A DNA stretch of 64,000 nt from Agrococcus sp. ProA11 (GTDB lineage: Bacteria > Actinomycetota > Actinomycetes > Actinomycetales > Microbacteriaceae). Of the stretch, positions 43,693 through 53,099 are shown in pieces. Each line of letters opens with the position of its first letter. Position 1 is the first letter of the stretch. Location of the stretch: NCBI RefSeq assembly GCF_039880525.1, contig NZ_CP156989.1:2356001-2420000 (forward strand), written 5' to 3'. The notes under the pieces were generated by a model. It made no database searches and had not been told where the DNA came from. It saw only the letters and a list, made by a program, of their open reading frames with translations. The position numbers and the translations under genes were made by a program.

Positions 43693-45948
43693 TCAGGGGG
43701 CGAGACGCTTCGCGAGGTGGTGGCCGGTGAGCGAGTCGCCGGGCGCTGCCGCGAGCGCGGCCGGTGTGCCCTCGAAGACGAGCCGGCCGCCCTGCTGCCC
43801 GGCGCCCGGCCCGAGGTCGATGAGCCAGTCGGCGCGCGCGACGACGTCGAGGTTGTGCTCGATCACGATCACCGTGCGGCCGGCGTCGACGATGCGCTCC
43901 AGCAGCCCGACGAGGTTGTCGACGTCGGCCATGTGCAGGCCGGTGGTGGGCTCGTCGAGCACGATCACGGCGGCATCGGTGCCCATCTCGATCGCGAGCT
44001 TCAGCCGCTGGCGCTCTCCGCCGGAGAGGGTCGGGAGCGTCTGACCGAGGGTGATGTAGCCGAGCCCCACGTCTTCGAGTCGACCGAGCATCGGCGCGAC
44101 CTGCTTCTCGGTGAAGAACGCCGCGGCCTGCTCGACCGACATGTCGAGCACGTCGCCGATCGAAGCGCCGCGCAGTTCGTACTCCAGCACCTCGGCCGTG
44201 AACCGCCGGCCGCCGCAGAGCTCGCACGGCGTCGTGACGCCCGCCATGAAGGCGAGGTCGGAGGAGATCACGCCGAGCCCCTTGCACTCCGGGCAGGCGC
44301 CCTCGGAGTTGGCGCTGAAGAGCGCCGGCTTCACCTTGTTGGCGGTGGCGAACGCCTTGCGGATGGGCTCCAGGATGCCCGTGTAGGTCGCCGGGTTCGA
44401 GCGCCGAGAGCCCCGGATCTCGGTCTGGTCGACGAACGTGACTCCCTCGCGCGGCAGCGAGCCGTGGATCAGCGACGACTTGCCGGAGCCCGCGACGCCC
44501 GTCACGGCGACGAGCACGCCGGTCGGGACGTCGACGTCGATCCCCGTCAGGTTGTGCGCGCGAGCATCGCGGATGGGGATGTGCCCCGTCGGCTCGCGCA
44601 CGGAGGACTTGATCGCCTGCCGATGCTCGAGGTGGTCGCCCGTGCGGGTGCCGGCGACGCGCAGCTCGTCGAAGGTGCCCTCGAACACGATCGTGCCGCC
44701 GTGCCGGCCGGCGCCGGGACCCATGTCGACGATGCGGTCGGCGATCGCCATCACCTCGGGCTTGTGCTCGACGACGAGCACGGTGTTGCCCTTGTCGCGC
44801 AGCCGCTGCAGCAGGCCGTTCATGCGCTCGACGTCGTGCGCGTGCAGGCCAGCGGTCGGCTCGTCGAACACGTAGGTGACGTCGGTGAGCGCCGAGCCCA
44901 TGTGCCGCACCATCTTGGTGCGCTGCGCCTCGCCACCGGAGAGGCTGCCGGCGGGACGGTCGAGCGAGAGGTAGCCGAGCCCGATGGCGTCGAAGGTCTC
45001 GAGCAGGTCGACGAGCTTGGCCCGCAGCGGCGCGGTCGCGGCGCCGCCGGCGTCGGCCGGGATCGCGGCGACGAAGGCCGCCAGGTCGGTCAGCTGCATC
45101 GCGGTCGCCTCGGCGATCGTCGAGCCCTGCACCGTCACCTCGCGCGCCGCCGCGTTGAGCCGCGAGCCGCCGCACTCCTCGCAGTCGCCGTAGGTCGCCG
45201 CCGCCTCGACGCGGGCTCGCAGCGCCGGCTTCATCGAGTCGAGGTCCTTCACGAAGACGCTCTTCCGCAGCTTCGGGATGAGGCCCTCGTAGGTCATGTT
45301 GAACCCGGCGAAGTTGACCTTGCGCTCGTCGCCGTGGAGGAACAGGCGCAGCTCCTCGGCGCTGTAGTCGGCGACGCGCTTGTCGGGGTCGAGCTGGCCG
45401 GACTCGGCGTAGAGCTTCCAGTACCAGGAGCCGACCTGGTAGTTCGGGAAGTCGATCGCGCCCTCGTTGAGGCTCTTCTGCCGGTCGACGATCGCATCCA
45501 CGTCGATCGCCGAGACCCGGCCCAGGCCCTCGCACACCATGCACATGCCGCGCGGGTCGTTGAACGAGAACAGCACCGGCGAATCGAGCCTGGGCTCGCC
45601 CACCCGCGACCACAGGATCCGCAGCATCGTGTACGCATCCGTCGCCGTGCCGACGGTCGAGCGCGAGTTGGCGCCCATCTGGTCCTGCCCGACGAGGATC
45701 GCGGCGGTGAGGCCCTCGAGGCTGTCGGCGTCGGGCTGGGGCGCGGGCGGCATGAAGCCCTGCACGAACGCCTCGTAGGTCTCGTCGATGAGGCGCCGCG
45801 ACTCGGCCGCGATCGTGCCGAACACCAGGCTCGACTTGCCGGAGCCGGAGACGCCGGTGAAGACGCTCAGCTGCCGCTTGGGGATGTCGACGTCGACACC
45901 CTGGAGGTTGTTCTCGCGCGCACCGCGCACGCTGATCTGCTCGACCAC
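43693..45948 (-). CDS. class II UvrA-like ATPase (drug-resistance type)
   Basis: A 751-residue double ABC ATPase of the UvrA family: Walker A 32-39 and 484-491, signatures LSGGE at 336 and 641, FDEPT 361 and LDEPT 664, and CxxC pairs at 136/139, 256/259, 552/555 and 575/578. Standard UvrA has about 950 residues; the UvrB-binding and signature insertion of the first half is missing here, as in class II UvrA and in DrrC of the daunorubicin producer. Such proteins give tolerance to DNA-intercalating compounds. GTG 45948 is probably leaderless (TAGCGT six bases upstream). The housekeeping uvrA must lie elsewhere. Confidence 0.92.
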   Translation of the reverse strand: MVEQISVRGARENNLQGVDVDIPKRQLSVFTGVSGSGKSSLVFGTIAAESRRLIDETYEAFVQGFMPPAPQPDADSLEGLTAAILVGQDQMGANSRSTVGTATDAYTMLRILWSRVGEPRLDSPVLFSFNDPRGMCMVCEGLGRVSAIDVDAIVDRQKSLNEGAIDFPNYQVGSWYWKLYAESGQLDPDKRVADYSAEELRLFLHGDERKVNFAGFNMTYEGLIPKLRKSVFVKDLDSMKPALRARVEAAATYGDCEECGGSRLNAAAREVTVQGSTIAEATAMQLTDLAAFVAAIPADAGGAATAPLRAKLVDLLETFDAIGLGYLSLDRPAGSLSGGEAQRTKMVRHMGSALTDVTYVFDEPTAGLHAHDVERMNGLLQRLRDKGNTVLVVEHKPEVMAIADRIVDMGPGAGRHGGTIVFEGTFDELRVAGTRTGDHLEHRQAIKSSVREPTGHIPIRDARAHNLTGIDVDVPTGVLVAVTGVAGSGKSSLIHGSLPREGVTFVDQTEIRGSRRSNPATYTGILEPIRKAFATANKVKPALFSANSEGACPECKGLGVISSDLAFMAGVTTPCELCGGRRFTAEVLEYELRGASIGDVLDMSVEQAAAFFTEKQVAPMLGRLEDVGLGYITLGQTLPTLSGGERQRLKLAIEMGTDAAVIVLDEPTTGLHMADVDNLVGLLERIVDAGRTVIVIEHNLDVVARADWLIDLGPGAGQQGGRLVFEGTPAALAAAPGDSLTGHHLAKRLAP

Positions 45949-45954
45949 GGTTCG

Positions 45955-45960
45955 ACGCTA
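45955..45960 (-). promoter_or_regulatory. -10 hexamer of the UvrA-like gene
   Basis: TAGCGT on the minus strand ends six bases before GTG 45948. Confidence 0.5.
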
Positions 45961-46111
45961 TCGGGCGGCGATGGCCACCGCACGGGCAGATGCGCGGCGA
46001 GCGGGGCTCGCGCGCGGCCGCCGGCGCCCCACGCGGATACGATCCCGTCGGACGGTGCCCCGCCGTCGCGGCCGGCGCGCACCCCGGCATCCCCCTGCAC
46101 CGAAGGGCCCC

Positions 46112-47419
46112 ATGTTCACCTGGCGCACCCGCGACGACGCGACCCTGTCCGCGACCGACATCGTCTACCCCGAGGAGCGCCTTGGCTGGGGGCGCACGAT
46201 CGGCCTCGGCATGCAGCACGTGGTCGCCATGTTCGGCGCCACCTTCCTGGTGCCGATCATCACCGGCTTCCCGCCGTCGACGACGCTGCTCTTCTCGGGC
46301 ATCGGCACGATCCTCTTCCTGCTGATCACGAAGAACCAGCTGCCCAGCTACCTCGGCTCGTCGTTCGCGTTCATCGCGCCGGTCGGCGCCGCGACCGCGA
46401 TGGGCGGGCACGGCTTCGCCCTCGCCGGCATCGTGCTGGTCGGCCTGCTGCTCGCGCTGGTCGGCGTCATCGTGCACTTCTCGGGGACGCGATGGCTGGG
46501 CGCCGTCATGCCGCCGGTCGTCTCCGGCACGATCGTGGCGCTCATCGGCTTCAACCTGGCGCCTGCGGCGCGCGACAACTTCGCCCAGGACCCGCTGCTG
46601 TCGGTCATCACGCTCGGCGCCGTCATCCTCACGGCGGTGCTCTTCCGCGGGCTCGTCGGCCGCCTCGCCATCCTGGTCGGCGTCGTCGTCGGCTACGCGG
46701 TCGCCGCAGCGACGGGCTCGATCGACTGGCAGCCGGTCGCCGACGCCGCATGGATCGGCCTGCCGGAGTTCACGACGCCCTCGCTCGACCCGGCGCTGCT
46801 GCCCGCCCTGCTGATGTTCGTGCCCGTCGTGCTCCCGCTCATCGCCGAGAACCTGGGCCACGTGAAGGGCGTCGGCGCGCTGCTGCGGCGCGACCTCGAT
46901 CCGCTCGCCGGCCGCACGCTCTTCTCCGACGGCATCGCCACCACGATCGCCGGGCTCTTCGGCGGCTCGGCCACGACCACCTACGGCGAGAACATCGGCG
47001 TCATGAGCGCCACGCGCGTCTTCTCGACCGCCGCGTACTGGGTGGCGGCGTTCACCGCGATCCTGCTGGGCCTGAGCCCGAAGATCGGCGCGATCATCTT
47101 CGCCGTGCCCGCCGGCGTGCTCGGCGGCGTCACCACGGCGCTCTACGGACTCATCGGCATCATCGGCGTGCGCATCTGGATCGAGAACCAGGTCGACTTC
47201 TCGAAGCCGCGCAACCAGTTCGCCGCCGGCGTCGGCCTCATCGTCGCAATCGCGAACTTCACACTCAGCACCGGCACGCTGCTGTTCGAGGGCATCGTGC
47301 TCGGCACAGTCGCGACGCTCGTGATCTACCACCTGATGGCGGGCCTCGAGCGGCTGCGCGGCAGCGAGCCGATGGCACGGGCCGACCACGCGCCGCCTGC
47401 CACCGACCCCGCCGACTAG
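46112..47419 (+). CDS. uracil/xanthine permease (NCS2 family)
   Basis: The 435-residue transporter has 14 predicted helices and NCS2 motifs: GLGMQHVVAMFGATFLVPI near the start, YLGSSFAFIAPV, and GGSATTTYGENIGVMSATRVFS (in part) which contains the substrate-binding NxGxxxxT-like segment; the QH in helix 1 is conserved. UraA-type proteins import uracil with a proton. The ATG 46112 follows GAAGGG. It is divergent from the UvrA-like gene and ends before a large palindrome. Confidence 0.93.
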   Translation: MFTWRTRDDATLSATDIVYPEERLGWGRTIGLGMQHVVAMFGATFLVPIITGFPPSTTLLFSGIGTILFLLITKNQLPSYLGSSFAFIAPVGAATAMGGHGFALAGIVLVGLLLALVGVIVHFSGTRWLGAVMPPVVSGTIVALIGFNLAPAARDNFAQDPLLSVITLGAVILTAVLFRGLVGRLAILVGVVVGYAVAAATGSIDWQPVADAAWIGLPEFTTPSLDPALLPALLMFVPVVLPLIAENLGHVKGVGALLRRDLDPLAGRTLFSDGIATTIAGLFGGSATTTYGENIGVMSATRVFSTAAYWVAAFTAILLGLSPKIGAIIFAVPAGVLGGVTTALYGLIGIIGVRIWIENQVDFSKPRNQFAAGVGLIVAIANFTLSTGTLLFEGIVLGTVATLVIYHLMAGLERLRGSEPMARADHAPPATDPAD

Positions 47420-47443
47420 CCCTCCGCGTCCGCCGGCTACGTC

Positions 47444-47505
47444 GCGGACCTGAATTCGGCGCGTGGACCCGAGATCTCGGGTCCCGCAGCCGGAACGGGG
47501 TCCGC
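47444..47505. repeat. nested palindrome between permease and poxB
   Basis: GGACCCGAGATCTCGGGTCC (47465-47484) is a perfect 20-base palindrome. It is enclosed by imperfect arms GCGGACCTGAATTCGGC and GCCGGAACGGGGTCCGC, so the whole 62 bases can fold into one long hairpin. It could terminate the permease transcript or bind a dimeric regulator of poxB. Confidence 0.6.
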
Positions 47506-47572
47506 GAAGGAACGGACGCGACGTGACGCGCGCACCCTGTCGCGCAGCGCATCCGCGTGCCATGGTGGCCGC

Positions 47573-49294
47573 ATGGGATCGGTTGCGGAGAACATCGTCC
47601 AGACCCTGGTCGCGAACGGCGTGCAGCGCGTCTACGGGCTGCCCGGTGACTCGCTCAACGCCTTCACCGAGGCGATCCGCGTCGAGGATCGGCTCGACTG
47701 GGTGCACGTGCGCCACGAGGAGACCGCCGCCTTCGCCGCCGGCGCCGAAGCCGAGATGACCGGCGAGCTGACGGTGTGCGCGGGCAGCTGCGGGCCCGGC
47801 AACCTGCACCTCATCAACGGCCTCTTCGACGCCAACCGCAACCGGGTGCCGATGCTCGCGATCGCCGCGCACATCCCCACGGTCGAGATCGGCACGAACT
47901 ACTTCCAGGAGACGCACCCGCAGGAGCTCTTCCGCGAGTGCTCCGTCTACGTCGAGTACGTGGCGAGCCCCGAGCAGATGCCGCGGCTGCTCGAGATCGC
48001 GATGCGCACCGCGATCGAGCAGCGCGGCGTCGCCGTGCTCGTGATTCCCGGGGATGTGGCCTCTGCCGCCCTCGAGGACGACCGGCACACGCTCATCCGC
48101 CGCACGCGCTCCGCCACCGTGCCGGTCGACGAGCAGCTGCGCGAAGCCGCCGAGCTGCTCAACGGCGCCAAGACCGTGACGATCCTCGGCGGCGCCGGCA
48201 CGGCAGGTGCGCATGCCGAGGTGCTCGCGGTCGCGGAGCGGCTGGGCGCCCCGACCGTGCACGCGATGCGCGGCAAGGAGCACCTGGAGCACGACAACCC
48301 GTTCGACGTCGGCATGACGGGGCTGCTCGGCTTCGCGAGCGGCTACCGGGCGATGAGCAACGCGGATGCGGTGCTGCTGCTGGGCACCGACTTCCCCTAC
48401 CCGCAGTTCTATCCGGACGACGCGCGCTTCGTGCAGGTCGACATCCGCGGCGAGCAGATCGGCAGGCGGCATCCCATCGACGTGGCGCTCGTCGGCGGGG
48501 TGCAGGAGACCTGCGCTGCCCTGCTGCCGCTGCTCGACCAGAAGGGCGACCGACACCTGCGGGACGCGCAGAAGCACTACGCCAAGACGCGCGAGCAGCT
48601 GGATGATCTCGCGACACCGGCTCGCAAGGGCCGCCCCGTGCACCCGCAGTACCTCGCTCGCCGCATCAGCGAGCTCGCCGCCGACGACGCGGTCTTCATT
48701 CCCGACGTCGGCTCGCCGGTCGTCTACGCATCCCGCTACCTGACCATGAACGGCAGGCGACGCCTGCTCGGGTCGTTCAGTCACGGCTCGATGGCCAATG
48801 CCGTCCCGCAGGCGATCGGCGTGCTGGCGCAGGACCGCACGCGCCAGACCGTGACGCTCTCGGGCGACGGCGGGCTCGCGATGCTCCTGGGCGATCTGCT
48901 CACGCTGACGCAGAACGACCTGCCCGCCAAGGTCGTGGTCTTCAACAACGCATCGCTGAACTTCGTCGACCTGGAGATGAAGGCCGCCGGACTCGTGCCG
49001 TTCGCGACCGATCTCGAGAACCCGAGCTTCGCGGCGGTGGCGGAGGCGATGGGCATGAAGGGCATCCGGGTCGAGAGCTCGGCCGACGTCGACGCCGCGC
49101 TCACCGAGGCGTTCGCGCACGACGGTCCGGCGCTCGTCGATGTGCTGTGCGACGCGCAGGAGCTCACCATCCCGCCAGCGATCGCCTTCGAGCAGGCGAA
49201 GGGCTTCGCGCTCTACGCGATCCGCACCGTGCTCTCGGGCCGGGGCGACGAGCTGCTCGACCTCGCGCGCACCAACTGGCGACAGCTCTTCTGA
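47573..49294 (+). CDS. poxB: pyruvate dehydrogenase (quinone) / pyruvate oxidase
   Basis: PoxB decarboxylates pyruvate to acetate and passes electrons to the quinone pool at the membrane, using TPP and FAD. The 573-residue protein has VYGLPGDSLNAFTEA, the TPP-activating Glu in VRHEETAAFAAGAEA, CAGSCGPGN, and the TPP/Mg motif GDGGLAMLLGDLLTLTQND ending in FNN. The C-terminal tail is short and ends NWRQLF. Its ATG 47573 has CATGGT six bases upstream. The MFS gene follows 36 bases later on the same strand. Confidence 0.95.
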   Translation: MGSVAENIVQTLVANGVQRVYGLPGDSLNAFTEAIRVEDRLDWVHVRHEETAAFAAGAEAEMTGELTVCAGSCGPGNLHLINGLFDANRNRVPMLAIAAHIPTVEIGTNYFQETHPQELFRECSVYVEYVASPEQMPRLLEIAMRTAIEQRGVAVLVIPGDVASAALEDDRHTLIRRTRSATVPVDEQLREAAELLNGAKTVTILGGAGTAGAHAEVLAVAERLGAPTVHAMRGKEHLEHDNPFDVGMTGLLGFASGYRAMSNADAVLLLGTDFPYPQFYPDDARFVQVDIRGEQIGRRHPIDVALVGGVQETCAALLPLLDQKGDRHLRDAQKHYAKTREQLDDLATPARKGRPVHPQYLARRISELAADDAVFIPDVGSPVVYASRYLTMNGRRRLLGSFSHGSMANAVPQAIGVLAQDRTRQTVTLSGDGGLAMLLGDLLTLTQNDLPAKVVVFNNASLNFVDLEMKAAGLVPFATDLENPSFAAVAEAMGMKGIRVESSADVDAALTEAFAHDGPALVDVLCDAQELTIPPAIAFEQAKGFALYAIRTVLSGRGDELLDLARTNWRQLF

Positions 49295-49310
49295 CCGGGC
49301 GGATGGGCGC

Positions 49311-49334
49311 ATGAGCACGCTGGGTGCCGCATGA
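49311..49334 (+). CDS. possible 7-residue leader frame before the MFS gene
   Basis: ATG 49311 reads MSTLGAA and its TGA overlaps the MFS ATG at 49331 (ATGA). GCGGAT lies six bases before it. It may couple translation, but a frame this short can arise by chance. Confidence 0.25.
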   Translation: MSTLGAA

Positions 49335-50626
49335 GCGGGCATGCGGGCTCGCTGCCGAGCCCTCGGCGGGTGCAGGGCATCTACTACGTGCTGGTGCTCG
49401 GCAACACGCTCGCAGCGTCGTTCATCTGGGGCATCAACACGCTGTTCCTGCTCGACGCAGGACTCACGAACCTCGAGGCGTTCGCGGCTAACGCCTTCTA
49501 CACGGTGGGCGTGCTCCTGTTCGAGATCCCCACCGGGGTGGTCGCCGACACGCTCGGCAGGCGCTGGTCGTACGTGCTGGGTTGCGCGACGCTCGCCGTC
49601 ACGACCGGGCTCTACTGGCTCATGTGGGTCTGGGAAGCACCGTTCTGGGGGTGGGCGCTCGCCTCGATGCTGCTGGGGCTCGGCTTCACCTTCTTCACCG
49701 GGGCGGTGGATGCGTGGCTCGTGGATGCGCTGCATGCGACGGGCTACGAGGGATCGCTGGAGCGAGTGTTCGGCCGCTCCGTGATCGTCAGCGGTGGCGC
49801 GATGCTGGTGGGGTCGGTGCTGGGAGGCGTCGTCGCACAGCTGACCGACCTGGGCGTGCCCTTCCTGCTGCGCGCCGGCGTGCTCGTGGTGATGGTCGTC
49901 GTCGCCGGCGTGCTCATGCGCGACCTCGGCTTCACGCCCGACCGCAGCGAGGGACCGATTGCCGCGACCCGCACGGTGCTGCGGTCGTCGCTCAAGTACG
50001 GCCTGCGCAACCCGCCCGTGCGGTGGCTGATGCTCGCCAGCCCCTTCACGGCCGGTGTCGGGTTCTACGCCTTCTACGCGCTGCAGCCCTATCTGCTCGA
50101 GCTCTGGGGCGACCCGGAGGCCTACTCGGTGGCCGGCCTCGCGGCGGCGCTGCTGTCGGGATCGGCCATGCTCGGCGGCTTCCTGGCGCCCGCGGTGCGG
50201 CGCCTGTTCCGCAAGCGCACCTCCACCATCCTGCTCTCGACCCTGACGAGCGTCGCCGTGCTGCTGGGGCTCGGGCTCGTGCAGCACTTCTGGGCGGCCG
50301 TCGCGCTCGTCGCGGTCTGGGGCGTGATGTCGTCGATCGACGATCCCGTGCACCGCGCCTACCTGAACGACATGATCCCGTCGAAGCAACGTGCGACCGT
50401 GCTCTCCTTCGACTCGCTCATGAGCTCCGGCGGCAGTGCGATCGCCCAGCCCGCGCTGGGCCGCGCCGCCGACATCGGCGGCTACGGCTTCTCGCTGCTG
50501 CTCGGCGGCATCGTGTCGGCTGCCGCGATCCCCTTCGTGCTCCTGAGCCGGGCCCAGCACGACCCCGCCGACACCGCGAGCGCCACGCTCGAGGGACCGG
50601 CGATCGACCCGGCGACCAGCGTCTGA
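49331..50626 (+). CDS. MFS transporter
   Basis: The 431-residue protein has 12 predicted helices and the MFS loop GVVADTLGRRWSYVLG (GxxxDxxGRR) between helices 2 and 3. The second half contains DDPVHRAYLNDMIPSKQRATVLSFDSLMSS, a pattern of the drug-efflux-like group common in Gram-positive bacteria. The substrate is not predictable. It follows poxB closely and may share its transcript. Confidence 0.9.
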   Translation: MSGHAGSLPSPRRVQGIYYVLVLGNTLAASFIWGINTLFLLDAGLTNLEAFAANAFYTVGVLLFEIPTGVVADTLGRRWSYVLGCATLAVTTGLYWLMWVWEAPFWGWALASMLLGLGFTFFTGAVDAWLVDALHATGYEGSLERVFGRSVIVSGGAMLVGSVLGGVVAQLTDLGVPFLLRAGVLVVMVVVAGVLMRDLGFTPDRSEGPIAATRTVLRSSLKYGLRNPPVRWLMLASPFTAGVGFYAFYALQPYLLELWGDPEAYSVAGLAAALLSGSAMLGGFLAPAVRRLFRKRTSTILLSTLTSVAVLLGLGLVQHFWAAVALVAVWGVMSSIDDPVHRAYLNDMIPSKQRATVLSFDSLMSSGGSAIAQPALGRAADIGGYGFSLLLGGIVSAAAIPFVLLSRAQHDPADTASATLEGPAIDPATSV

Positions 50627-50720
50627 GCGGCAAAGCCGGCATTGGGAATATGCTTTCGCGGCACACCGTTGCACCCATTGTTCAACTTTGAAACACTTGT
50701 CCGCGACGGAAGGACCCACG

Positions 50721-51830
50721 ATGAGCAGCATGCAGTTCGGCATCTTCTCGGTGAGCGACATCACCCGGGATCCGGTGACCGGCAACACGCCCTCGGAGCA
50801 CGAGCGGATCAAGGGCGTGGTGGCGATGGCCAAGAAGGCCGAAGAGGTCGGCCTGGACGTCTTCGCGCTCGGCGAGCACCACAATCCGCCGTTCTTCTCC
50901 TCCTCCCCCACCACCACGCTCGGCTACATCGCCGCGCAGACCGAGCGGCTGCTGCTGTCGACCGCGACGACCCTCATCACCACGAACGACCCGGTGAAGA
51001 TCGCCGAGGATTTCGCGATGCTGCAGCACCTCAGCGAGGGCCGCACCGACCTCACGCTCGGCCGCGGCAACACCGGCCCCGTCTACCCGTGGTTCGGCAA
51101 GGACATCCGTGACGGCATCGAGCTCGCGATCGAGAACTACGCGCTGCTGCACAAGCTGTGGCACGAGCGCGTCGTCAACTGGTCGGGCAAGCACCGCACG
51201 CCGCTCACCGGCTACACCTCGACCCCGGCCCCGCTCGACGGCGTCGCGCCATTCGTGTGGCACGGCTCGATCCGCTCCCCGCAGATCGCCGAGCAGGCCG
51301 CCTTCTACGGCGACGGCTTCTTCCACAACAACATCTTCTGGAACAAGGAGCACACCGAGCGCATGGTGCGGCTGTACCGCTCGCGCTTCGCGCACTACGG
51401 CCATGGCGAGCCCGAGCAGGCGATCGTCGGCCTCGGCGGCCAGGTCTTCATGCAGCAGACCGAGAAGGAGGCGAAGGACGCCTTCCGCCCGTACTTCGAC
51501 GTCGCCCCGGTCTACGGCCACGGCCCGAGCCTGGAGGACTTCACCGAGATGACGCCGCTGACCGTCGGCACACCCGAGCAGGTCATCGAGCGCACGCTCT
51601 CCTTCCGCGACTACGCCGGCGACTACCAGCGCCAGTTGTTCCTGGTCGACCACGCGGGCCTGCCGCTCGAGGCTGCGCTGGAGCAGATCGAGATCCTCGG
51701 CACGCAGGTGGTGCCGGTGCTGCGCCGCGAGTTCGACCTGCTGCGGGAGGACGGGGTGCCGGATGCGCCGACGCACGCGTCGCGCGTTGCAGCCGCCGTC
51801 GAGGCAGCACGGGGAGTCGATGCCGCATGA
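50721..51830 (+). CDS. LLM class flavin-dependent oxidoreductase (CE1758 group)
   Basis: A luciferase-like monooxygenase using reduced FMN. The 369-residue protein has the TIM-barrel landmarks LGEHHNPPFFSSSPTTTLGYIAAQT, LTLGRGNTG and VWHGSIRSPQIAEQAAFYGDGFF (in part). It matches the actinobacterial CE1758 group, regularly coded with an FMN reductase. ATG 50721 is set by GGAAGGA seven bases upstream. The stop overlaps the reductase start (ATGA), so enzyme and flavin supplier are made together. The organic substrate is unknown. Confidence 0.92.
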   Translation: MSSMQFGIFSVSDITRDPVTGNTPSEHERIKGVVAMAKKAEEVGLDVFALGEHHNPPFFSSSPTTTLGYIAAQTERLLLSTATTLITTNDPVKIAEDFAMLQHLSEGRTDLTLGRGNTGPVYPWFGKDIRDGIELAIENYALLHKLWHERVVNWSGKHRTPLTGYTSTPAPLDGVAPFVWHGSIRSPQIAEQAAFYGDGFFHNNIFWNKEHTERMVRLYRSRFAHYGHGEPEQAIVGLGGQVFMQQTEKEAKDAFRPYFDVAPVYGHGPSLEDFTEMTPLTVGTPEQVIERTLSFRDYAGDYQRQLFLVDHAGLPLEAALEQIEILGTQVVPVLRREFDLLREDGVPDAPTHASRVAAAVEAARGVDAA

Positions 51831-52444
51831 GCGCCCCCCGCATCGCGATCGTCTCCGCCGGTCTGGGCGACCCGTCGACCACGAAGCTGCTCGCCGACCG
51901 GCTGCGCGACGCGACGCTCGCGGCGCTGACCGCGCACGGTCAGCACGCGGAAGCAGTCGACGTCACGCTGCGACCGCTCGCGCAGGACATCGCCAGCCAG
52001 CTGCTCACCCACAGCCCGACGGATGCGCTGGCTGCGGCCATGCGCGAGGTCGTCGACGCGGACGCGATCATCGCCGTCACGCCGACCTTCAACATGAGCT
52101 ACTCGGGGCTGTTCAAGTCGTTCTTCGACCTGATCGAGGAGGGTCAGCTCGCCTCCATCCCGACCGCGCTCGGCGCCACCGGCGGCACCGCCAGGCACTC
52201 GATGGTGATGGACACCGCGATGCGGCCGATGTTCGCCTACCTGAAGGCGCAGGTCGTGCCCACAGGCGTGTTCGCTGCAGCGGAGGACTGGGGAAGCGGC
52301 TCCGGCCTCGACCGCCGGATCGAGCGCGAGGGTCGCGAACTGGCCGACCTGCTGGTCGCGATGCCGCGCAGGCGCGAGGCCGACCCCTTCGACGCCTCGA
52401 GCGACGCCTTCGTCTCGTTCGAGCAGATGCTGGGGCACGCATGA
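51827..52444 (+). CDS. NADPH-dependent FMN reductase (CE1759 group)
   Basis: The 205-residue flavodoxin-like reductase begins RIAIVSAGLGDPSTTKLLADRL (phosphate loop) and has VTPTFNMSYSGLFKSFFDLIE, the NADPH_dep_FMN_red core. It should supply reduced FMN to the upstream monooxygenase. Its ATG overlaps the upstream stop, and its own stop overlaps the MarR start (ATGA), giving three coupled genes. Confidence 0.92.
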   Translation: MSAPRIAIVSAGLGDPSTTKLLADRLRDATLAALTAHGQHAEAVDVTLRPLAQDIASQLLTHSPTDALAAAMREVVDADAIIAVTPTFNMSYSGLFKSFFDLIEEGQLASIPTALGATGGTARHSMVMDTAMRPMFAYLKAQVVPTGVFAAAEDWGSGSGLDRRIEREGRELADLLVAMPRRREADPFDASSDAFVSFEQMLGHA

Positions 52445-52920
52445 CGCCCGCCGATGCGCTCGCGCCGCGCGCTTGGCGGCAGTACTTCGAGGGCTCGCGC
52501 CTGCTCGAGAACGAGCTGGAGCACCGACTCAAGGCATCGTGCGGGCTCGACCTCGGCGACTTCAACGTGCTGCTCGTGCTCGCCGAGGCGCCTGATCTGC
52601 GGCTGCGCATGGGCGACCTCGCGCGCGCCCTCGCATTCGCACCCGGTCGCCTCACCTATCGCGTCGGGGCGCTCGAGCGCGACGGACTGGTCGTGCGCGA
52701 GCCGAGCGTCGCCGACGGGCGCGGCACTGACGCCGTGCTCACCGACGCCGGCCGCACGCGCCTACGCAAGGTGCGGCCCGTGCACGCGAGGCACGTGGAG
52801 GAGCTCTTCCTCGGTGGCCTCGACGACGAGGCGCTCGAGGTGCTCTTGCGCGTCTTCGGCCCGGTGCGCGCGCGCCTGCTGGAGCGCCGAGGCGACGACG
52901 GGCCCCGGCAGGGAGCCTGA
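52441..52920 (+). CDS. MarR family transcriptional regulator
   Basis: The 159-residue winged-helix protein shows LRMGDLARALAFAPGRLTYRVGALERDGLVVREPSVADGRG (in part), the recognition helix and wing of MarR. Ending a coupled operon with an LLM monooxygenase and its reductase, it probably senses the substrate and represses the operon. No clear operator is visible in the 94 bases before the first gene. Confidence 0.9.
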   Translation: MTPADALAPRAWRQYFEGSRLLENELEHRLKASCGLDLGDFNVLLVLAEAPDLRLRMGDLARALAFAPGRLTYRVGALERDGLVVREPSVADGRGTDAVLTDAGRTRLRKVRPVHARHVEELFLGGLDDEALEVLLRVFGPVRARLLERRGDDGPRQGA

Positions 52921-53099
52921 ACCGATCGACCCAACGATTCCGCGGCGCGAGCGGCGCGGATTGGCACGGTGACCACGGGGAATTGGCCCCTTCCCTGCGC
53001 GAAGAACGCTCCTAGCATGGACGCAGGGGATCGATCGCGTTCATGGCGCCCCATCACCACGCCGGGTGAGGTCCCGTAACCGTCGGTGAGGAGACCACC

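Noticed and set aside
49311-49334. Seven-codon leader before the MFS gene as a regulatory peptide
   Set aside because: Too short to be distinguished from chance and probably inside the poxB transcript; listed only at low confidence.
43583-50917. Very long open frame on the minus strand across seven plus- and minus-strand genes
   Set aside because: It is an effect of high GC in third positions: stop codons are rare opposite real genes. Its translation is Arg/Ala/Asp-rich with no domain, and well-supported genes lie in other frames.
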